Source: Perognathus longimembris pacificus (taxonomy: Eukaryota > Chordata > Mammalia > Rodentia > Heteromyidae). From it: a DNA stretch of 64,000 bases. Positions 56,501 through 64,000 of the stretch are shown in pieces (position 1 is the stretch's first letter; the number at the start of each line of letters is the position of its first letter). Below the pieces are notes generated by a model, which did no database searches, was not told the origin of the DNA, and saw only the letters and a list, made by a program, of their open reading frames with translations. The translations under genes and the position numbers were made by a program. The DNA lies in contig NC_063171.1 of assembly GCF_023159225.1 (NCBI RefSeq), positions 14,893,142 through 14,957,141 of the forward strand, in the 5' to 3' direction.

Positions 56501-57361
56501 AAAAACAAGCAATGTGTCATATTTTCTTGGCATAATTATAGTATTTTTTGTCAATGAATGGTAAATTACACTATATATACATTATATACACACATATATA
56601 TTGCAGTTCTCTGAAAGTTTCATTAAACTATTCACACAAAAATGCTAATAAATTACTTAATGAAATGATTGAATAAACACACATATGTCTGGAATTGCCT
56701 TAAATCAGTGGTGGCAACATATATTTAACATTTTTCTTACTCATCCCATGAACTCCCACTAACACAATCCAGTCATTATGGTTTATTCATATAATCCCAG
56801 TTTTTCCAAAGATAGAGATAAGAAAAACTGTGGTTCAGGTAGTATGGCAGAAAGACAGGTGCCTTGAAGTGTGGAGTAAGGGAATCAAATCCTCTGGCGG
56901 GGCCGGGGTTTGGAGCAGGGATTCTCTATGTGTCCCTGAAATAGCAGGTAAGAAGGAACCCTTGAGTTATCTACTCATCCGGAAATATTGGAAATGAATT
57001 TCCATTTTTACACCGTTCAGTCTGCAATTGGTTAGCTCCTGCCCAAGTTCCTATAAGCATTCTCTTCATCTGAGCTACCACCAGAATTACCTGTCAAACT
57101 CCTGTCACAAAGTTCCATGTTTTCTCTAGTCTGGTTCTCCAAATTGTTCCAAAATCCTCCCGGAGACGGTTCCAAAGACTTGGAAACAGCCTTGTCAGCC
57201 GTAGTTACAGCAGCATGGAGGGGCTCACTTCTCAACAGCCATTTAAGGTGTCAGTTTTCCTTTGCTATAACCAAGTATGAGATAATCAACTTACAAGAAG
57301 AAAAAGTTTCACGCCTCGTTTTGGAGGTATTTAGTAGGCTTTGGTGAATGGAGTACTTCCT
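56501..57361. other. Mostly unique DNA
   Basis: About 56756-56930 may hold a very old SINE (ACTGTGGTTCAGGTAGTATGG resembles an A-box region). Otherwise nothing recognised. Confidence 0.35.
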
Positions 57362-57549
57362 AGGCAGGTGCTGGTGGCTCAAATTTGTAATCCTAGGTAT
57401 TCAAGACGCTTAGATTTGAGAAGCGTAGTTTGAAATCAACCCTGGGAAGTAAATTCTGTGTGACACTTTTCTCCAATAAACTACCAGAAAACAGGAAGTG
57501 GTCATGGGGTAGAGCACTAGCCTTGAGCAAAATGAAGCTCAGGGACCCT

Positions 57550-59018
57550 TGGGGTCCGTGATCAAAGGAACGAGACTGACCCAATGTGAAAGTATAACAA
57601 AGTTTATTTGGCGTCAAGCACAGAGATCACTAGCTGACCAGTCAGGGCCGTCTCCTTGGAGAGTAACCACTCCCTGACCTCACAGGCTACTTTAAAAAAA
57701 AATGTACATATATATATTTGTTGTCAAAGTGATGTACAGAGGGGTTACAGTTTCATACTTAAGGCAGTGAGTATGTTTCTTGTATAACTTGTTACCTTCT
57801 CCCTCATTTCCCTCCCTCCCTTCTCCCTGCTTCCCTCCCCCTACCCCCATGAGTTGTTCAGTTGGTTTACACCAAATGGTTTTGTAAGTATCACTGTTGG
57901 AATCGTTTGTATTTTTCTCCTTTGTCTCTCGATTTTGATATTCTTTTTATCTTCCATAGATCTAATACAAATATATACATTTTCCAGGGTACTCAGATTA
58001 GATACAATGATAGCGCAGGCACAATCACAGGAAGGGGATACAAGAGGAACAACAACAACAAAAAGCTACAGTTTCTCATGCCATGTTGAAAATGATTACA
58101 ACAGTGATATAACACTCATTTCCATAACATGGAGTTCATTTCACTTAGCATCATCTTATGTGTTCATAAGGGCATAGCTATTGGGCTCTTGTGATCTGCT
58201 ATGACTAACCCGTACTAATTACTCCCTATGAGGGAAACCATAGACTCCATGTTTCTTGGGGTCTGGCTCACTTCACTTAGTATACTTTTTCCAAGTCCTT
58301 CCATTTCCTTATGAATGGGACAGTGTCATTCTTTCTATCACAGGCTACTATTAAAGCAAAAACAACCACAAACTGCAAAGCTGCCATTGCCAACACCTGA
58401 TCTTTAACACCATTGGCTCACACAAGGGAAATTCCAGAGTAGGTTTTCCTGATGGGCTATCTACCCTTACAGTTACCTATTTTGGCTTTGATATTGGGAC
58501 CTGGCCTCAATATCAGGAACTGACAGCAGGTGGTCACATATCACTGATGCAGGGGGTTAACGCAGGGGGTAGAGCAAGTCACAAATGGGTTAAGCAAGCC
58601 TTTTACAGAAACAGAATTTTGAAGTCAGGCTGACCTAGAACCAACTTTATTTTAACAATTGCTACCATATTTTCCTATTACCATTAAGCAAGCATGAGTG
58701 GGTTAAAACAATCCAGTAGTCAATCATAAGTAAACCAACCAAACAGTCACCATGGCATTTCAATAACTACCATTATGGTTATTTCTATTGTTTATGACTA
58801 TGATAATTTATTACTGTCCATTACCATGGTTGCTACCTAGGTAGAGAGGGGAACAAGGGCTCCCTATATTTTTAAATGTCAAACTACAAGAAACTAGTCT
58901 CACGGGTGGGGGTGCAGCCCTCTAGCATGGAGTCATCACCAGGGGTTAGAAACTTTTATAATTTTAACACTAAAACTTGCTATATTTAGTCACTGAGGTT
59001 CTCAGGTTATTCTTTACA
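57550..59018 (-). mobile_element. Solo LTR-like element of an endogenous retrovirus, carrying an L1
   Basis: On the minus strand it opens TGTAAAGAATAACC (from 59018) and closes CGGACCCCA (57550), the TG...CA ends typical of LTRs. AATAAA lies at 57603-57608 with a T-rich stretch after it. A TATA-like TTTAATAG lies about 90 bp upstream once the inserted L1 is removed. That is an LTR-like U3-R-U5 order, about 0.8 kb without the L1. No viral coding sequence was found on either side. The short TSD is ambiguous (CAGGG on both sides) and the family is unassigned. Confidence 0.6.
57692..58337 (-). mobile_element. 5'-truncated L1 inside the LTR, 12-bp TSD
   Basis: 3'UTR complement (GATGTACAGAGGGGTTACAG, a pyrimidine tract at 57790-57848) followed by ORF2 3' end complement (GTTCATTTCACTTAGCATC, CCAAGTCCTTCCATTTCC). 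Perfect TSD TCACAGGCTACT at 57680-57691 and 58338-58349. Confidence 0.93.
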
Positions 59019-59066
59019 GGGCAGCATCATGCACTGAGTTCAAGCCCTAGGACTGGGTGTGTTGGG

Positions 59067-59959
59067 GGAGGCGGGGATATAGTGCTTCCTTCCTTGAATT
59101 CATAAATTAGCAAAGGAGGACAAAGCTTGGCATCCCTGCCTTGGGTTTCTATATGTGTTTGTTCTAAGAAGTCCTGTCTCAGAGGTTTTGCAATCTCCTT
59201 GGAATTAAGGAAGAACTACACCTATAGATGGCGGATAGAAAGAGAAAAAGCTACACCCAAGGAAGGGGACAAAGCAGCAACCAATCTAGCAAGCAATGAA
59301 GGATGATGAAGTGCTAATACCACCTCTGGAAACTCTGAGAACAAATATTGGGATAATGACCCATAAGAAAATACTTGAGATCAGACTTAAGTAATTGTTT
59401 ACAGTACTTTTTGCGTGCCCCAAATTCTTTGTGTAAACTCAAAATCATACATGTATTCAAAAAGAGGCAGAATATGGGCTCGATTGCTGGTGTTGGTCTC
59501 TTCCAGTGGTATCTCCTGGGTCACATAATTGTACTCACCTGTCTAGCATCTTAATCACAGCCATCACTTCATTTTGTATATGGGGTGAGTGGTCATAGGT
59601 GATATGTAGACAACCCTTTAATGCTGGTCTTCCCTTGAATGTGACCGAAGTTTACCATTTAAAAATATTACACTATATATTTTCAGTGTCATAAAATATT
59701 TTAAATTATAAGCTTTGGAGTATACTAAATATCCAACACTTAAATAGAAAGTTATTTTTCTACCACTTTGAGATTTTTTTTTTAATACTGGAAAATTTCT
59801 AAGCCAGTGGTATTCTTTTTCAGGATATGAGGGTGTGTAGAGTGAAATTATAAAGGAAAATGCTAACCCTCTCTTTCCCACGTTGTGATGGTAGGAACAT
59901 GATATCTCTGGACTCTTTGCTCCTGTTGGATGAATAAAATTAGTCAATACAGATTGTTT
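59067..59959. other. Unique DNA
   Basis: Nothing recognised. Confidence 0.45.
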
Positions 59960-59974
59960 AAGATACCCCAAATA

Positions 59975-60186
59975 GGGGCTGGGGATATAGCCTAGTGGCA
60001 AGAGTGCCTGCGTCGGTATACCCGAGGCCCTAGGTTCGATTCCCCAGCACCACATATACAGAAAACGGCCAGAAGCGGCGCTGTGGCTCAAGTGGCAGAG
60101 TGCTAGCCTTGAGCGGGAAGAAGCCAGGGACAGTGCTTAGGCCCTAAGTCCAAGGCCCAGGACTGGCCAAAAAAAAAAAAAAAAAA
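59975..60186 (+). mobile_element. IDL-Geo dimeric SINE (young) with 15-bp perfect TSD
   Basis: GGGGCTGGGGATATAGCCTAG, GGTTCGATTCCCC, right monomer with GAGCGGGAAG, pure A-tail. TSD AAGATACCCCAAATA at 59960-59974 and 60187-60201. Confidence 0.97.
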
Positions 60187-60203
60187 AAGATACCCCAAAT
60201 ATG

Positions 60204-60789
60204 ATCATGGAAAGCCTTTTGCCTTTTTTATTTGAGCTAAGTTGAATTTAGATGGTGTTTTTGTTTTTCATGTTGTAAGAGATATGATTAAATTTTGTTT
60301 GAAATATATATATATATATATTTAAGTCTTCCAACTTTCATGGAAGACATTCTAACAACTGACCTAATTTCCAGCCCCTAGGTTTAATAGATTTTTGAAT
60401 AAGGTTTTGCACTTTTTGTTCAGGTACAGCCTTGGCTTGTGACATTATTACTAAGACCACCTGTGTTATGGGTATTAGAAGCATGAGCCAAAAATTCAGC
60501 TCAATTTTTTGAGATGGCATCTCCATAACTTTTGGCACAGGCTGGCCTTACAATGCAGTCCTTCTGATGTCAATCACCTCAATAGTTAATATAAAAATAT
60601 CTGAGCCAGCAAATATTTGCTATAAGGTTAGCTGTGATTTTACTTGCTGTAACTTTCTCTTACAAAGTATGGTTTCGAGTTTCAAGAAAGAGACATTGTA
60701 AAAAATACAGATGAAAAATATTGAATAGCAATAATGGTATAATCCTGTTTATGTATATTAATCCAAAGTTAAATCAGGATACAATAAAT
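60204..60789. other. Unique DNA
   Basis: Short (AT)n at 60305-60320; nothing else recognised. Confidence 0.45.
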
Positions 60790-61535
60790 GCGCTTGCATA
60801 CCCATGCTGATTGCTGTGCTACTCACACTGGCCAAATTATAGATCCCTGAATGGTTCAACATTACCTTATATATATGCATATATTTCATATGTACAATAT
60901 GTTGTATTATATATATACTCATATGTGTATGTATATGGATACACTCACATGAATTCTATCTGCCAGAAAAAGTTCCATAAAAGGTATCAATATAGTTCAT
61001 ATATATATGCATATATATATATACATATGTGTGTGTACTCACCTATAAGAAAGAATTACATAATTTTAGATAAATAGATGGAACTGGGGGAAATAATCAT
61101 ACTGTATGACATAAGCCCGGCTCAGAGAAACAAAGGCTGCATGTTTTTTCTCATCTGTAGAAGATAAATATGTATGAAAACACATTCAGGGCCATATGCA
61201 TATAAAAAATCAAACTAAAAAAAAACACAGTATACATAGAATTAGGTTTTGATGCTGAAAGCCTTTGAAGTATTAATAGCTTACCAAATAAATAACCAAG
61301 ATGCTGAAACATGTTTCATCTGAATGTTTGGGACTTAAGAGGAGGTGGAATAAATAAGTGGATGAAGACAGGAATGATGTGCAAACATAGTAATAATATT
61401 CAAAGTACCTATGTGGAAATGCACTGAAACAACTTTAGGAGATGTTTGGGGATAAAACTGATGGTGAGGATGATGAAATGGGTGGTATTGGTCATGACAA
61501 GTTGTGCAAAGTAATTAAAATTTTGATTTAGAATA
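60790..61535 (+). mobile_element. Old L1 ORF2 end and 3'UTR with internal TA expansion
   Basis: TACCCATGCTGATTGCTGTG and CACTGGCCAAATTATAG (ORF2 end) are followed by TA/CATA-rich sequence 60869-61036. Then TAGATGGAACTGGGGG, ATAAGCCCGGCTCAGAGAAAC and GCTGCATGTTTTTTCTCATC (ORF2 stop region), and 3'UTR-like CAAAGTACCTATGTGGAAATG to about 61535. Confidence 0.6.
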
Positions 61536-62367
61536 TTTTAACTATTTGAAGATAGTAATGAATAAAATACTAAATTAAAGAAAATAAATTAAAGCTAGAA
61601 TACTCTTAATTTAAGCAGAAAGTCCTTAATTTATTATCCATGTAGAGCTCAAATTCTAAACTAATGTAATAGCTTTTACAGGTTAAACTCACAAAATACT
61701 TTTACCATGACTAGACTGCAGCAATTGAGCTAACTTTAATACTTCTGATTTAATTCCTAATCTTTGAAACCTGACATGAATATAAAGCAAATACCTTAGA
61801 TTGAAAATCAATAAGAGCAGTTAAAAAAATCATATCCTATTCATGAGCTTCTGCATTCAGAGTAAGTCTTAGCTGCTAATTTGAAACTTCACCGTAATAT
61901 GAAAACACTTTACAATTATTATAATTTAGAATTTAACTTATATTCAGATAGGAATTGTTAGAAAAATAAATCTTGGTATGAGATTGTTCTCATTGTCTGT
62001 GTTTTGAGGTATATTTAAAAATATCAAATCAACATTGCCATTCTCATCACAGCAAAGCACTTTTGTAAATGTCACATTAAACTCATTACAGAAGGAGGGG
62101 CAAGGCTCTCGAGTGGGATTATTCTTCCTTGAAAACAAAGGCAAAAATTGCCAGTGCTTTTGAGCCTAAAATAAGATGTGATTGCTGTTAGATGAATTAG
62201 TTCTGATGAATATTCATTTTGAAAGATTATGTTTAAAAATACATATGTTATTATCCTTAGCTCTATTTTAACCTGTATTTAGCAGACTATATTTTGGCCT
62301 TGGTTATCTTCATATTAACTCTCTTGACATCAAAGTTCCCCCAGAGTTATATTTTAATGAAGAGGGT
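61536..62367. other. Unique AT-rich DNA
   Basis: Nothing recognised. A 66-codon minus frame at 61944-62144 is unremarkable. Confidence 0.45.
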
Positions 62368-62572
62368 TGACCAGGTACTGGTTGTTCACACCTGTAAATT
62401 TAGCTAATCAGGAGGATCAGAGTTCTAGGCCAGCCTGGATAGGAAAGTCTGTGAAATGCTCATTTTTAATGAGCACCAAACGGCTAAAAGTGGAGTTTTG
62501 GATCAAGCAGTAGAGAAACAAAGCTCAGAGACAGCCCCTGGGTTTGAGTTCAAGCCATAGTACCTCATTATT
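62368..62572 (+). mobile_element. B1-Geo dimeric SINE (old)
   Basis: TACTGGTTGTTCACACCTG, TTTAGCTAATCAGGAGG and CTAGGCCAGCCTGGATAGG, then CCAAACGGCTAAAAGTGG and GAGTTCAAGCCATAG. Confidence 0.75.
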
Positions 62573-63417
62573 GACAAACACAAACAAAAATCGTGAGAAG
62601 TTATAAATACAGAAATGTGGCTTTCCTTCTATTCCATAGTACAACTTTTATTATGTTTGTATTTTATTATATTTTATGGTGATCTTTTCAGAATTTTTAT
62701 TATAATATCATCATACAATATACACTACTCTGGTTCATATTCTCTTGGCTTTTTGGTATGTTGGTTTTGCTTATAAAGCAATTGTTGGTAGAAAATAAAA
62801 TAAGAGGATACTAATGAAATAAAATTTCAATACATAGAATTGAATTCCTTGTTTGTGAATCAATTCTAATGCTCTCTTTCCAGCATATATTTGCTTTCCT
62901 CTGTCAGCTGTATCAGAAAACTTCACTGCTCTGTTAGCCTTAGGATATAACAATAGTTTTATTGTAACAGATTGTGTTATTTTTCTGCATGAGAAGATTT
63001 AAGCAAATTATATCAAACATTTTTAGTTAGGTAAGTATCTGACAAAAATGAAAGCATTTATACCAAAAATTAAGTTTTTAAAGTAATGTGCTTTTGCATA
63101 TAATTTTAATTTCTCTTCAACAACTACTACTTTTTTTTTTATTACTGATGTCTATTGAACGCAATCTTGCTTAGAGCATTGAATCAAGTTGATACTTTTC
63201 ATTTTGTTGTTTACATTGCTTGCTATACCAAGTATTTGGTTTACCTTTTACCCTTAATTTTTTTACTTAGTTTTTTATTTTTTTTACTTTACCCATTATT
63301 CTAAACAGCACCAAATTTTGAGTTAAAACATCATGTCATAAATAAAAATAAAGAAGAATGAAATGTAACTATTCACTCAGTAATTATTGAAGCAAGAATT
63401 AAAAGTATATACTATGA
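62573..63417. other. Unique AT-rich DNA
   Basis: Nothing recognised. Confidence 0.45.
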
Positions 63418-63632
63418 GTCAGGTGCCAGTGGCTAGCAGATCCTAGCTACTCAATTGATTTAACTCTTGAATGCCAGCCCTGACATCCCCCCAACCCACC
63501 CCCCAAAATCCTGTATCTGTATGTCCATTAAAGAAGGCTGAAGTCATGATCAAGTGGTAGAATGAAAACAGAGCAAGCAAGCCCATCCAGTGAGAAGCTC
63601 TGGCATCGAACACCAGTACCACTATCAACATG
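63418..63632 (+). mobile_element. B1-Geo type SINE (old)
   Basis: CAGGTGCCAGTGGCTAGCAG, CCTAGCTACTCAATTG, GATCAAGTGGTAGAATG, ATCGAACACCAGTACC. Confidence 0.55.
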
Positions 63633-64000
63633 AACCAAATTATATGTCCTGAAAGTCATAAATGGACGTCATTGTAGAATTAATACATTATTGTGAGTGT
63701 TGGCTACCCATGGATAGCAGGCCCCAATTGCTGGAACCTGAACACATTTTGAGAAAAGTAAATGATGCTTTATGCTGTGGTTACTTATCTTAATTTGGAC
63801 AAATAATCTCAAATAACCCATGTTGAGCTTAAATCCAGTAACAAGTATATTTACAAGAGAGTGGAAGAAGGAGATGTCATACACATTGAGTCTTTCAGTG
63901 TCAGCTCTTAATTCTGAGACTTCTTTTCAATGCTTCGCTCTCTAAGCTTTGTTATCTTAGCAAACTTCTAACCATGGATATATTTTATAAGATATATGTA
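63633..64000. other. Unique DNA to window end
   Basis: Nothing recognised. Confidence 0.4.

Larger units (their letters stand above)
57362..59066 (+). mobile_element. B1-Geo SINE split by an LTR element
   Basis: 57362-57548 carries the B1-like half (GGCAGGTGCTGGTGGCTC) and most of the right monomer (GAAGTGGTCATGGGGTAGAG, GAAGCTCAGGGAC). 59019-59066 supplies the missing end (GCACTGAGTTCAAGCCCTAG, GACTGGG). The two parts rejoin in register around CAGGG. Confidence 0.75.

Noticed and set aside
57550..59018. Full endogenous retrovirus
   Set aside because: Only one LTR-like unit and no coding region or second LTR on either side.

Overview
This is non-coding, AT-rich, repeat-packed mammalian nuclear DNA. 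I see no functional protein-coding gene, rRNA or tRNA gene, and nothing prokaryotic. The strongest taxonomic clue is a dimeric SINE present in many copies. Its left monomer is ID-like (tRNA-Ala type) and its right monomer is about 100 bp; this matches my memory of IDL-Geo, a SINE family restricted to geomyoid rodents (kangaroo rats, pocket mice, pocket gophers). I therefore read the window as a geomyoid rodent chromosome. That is family-level recall; no search was run.

Layout. 1-6760 is a plus-strand LINE-1 (L1-A) whose 5' end lies outside the window; both ORFs are broken. 6780-24140 is mostly unique AT-rich DNA with scattered SINEs, small L1 remnants, microsatellites and one local 119-bp tandem duplication. 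24145-29475 is a minus-strand LINE-1 (L1-B) with a complete-looking 5' end and a 3' tail. It carries an internal ORF2 deletion that removes the reverse transcriptase core and leaves an open endonuclease-plus-C-terminal frame. 29490-64000 is again unique DNA studded with IDL-Geo, a second dimeric SINE (7SL/B1-like left half plus the same right monomer, called 'B1-Geo' here), old L1 3' ends, one solo LTR-like element and GGAA/TA/TG microsatellites.

How the parts relate. All SINEs look like passengers of L1 machinery, with A-rich tails and target-site duplications (TSDs) of about 10-16 bp. Nested insertions give a relative chronology: SINE in SINE, SINE in L1, L1 in L1, and L1 in LTR in SINE. 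The most unusual locus is 34984-36454. A 16-bp perfect direct repeat there brackets about 1.4 kb that begins exactly at the 5' end of an IDL-Geo and ends with an AATAAA signal and an A-tract, both read on the minus strand. It looks like a SINE-initiated 3' transduction or chimeric retrocopy. Inside it a 15-bp inverted repeat flanks two opposed SINE copies, which suggests a past inversion.

Limits. Repeat identities come from reading internal sequence against remembered families and against other copies in this window. Boundaries of old copies are approximate (tens of bases). Long stretches are listed as featureless where I recognise nothing.
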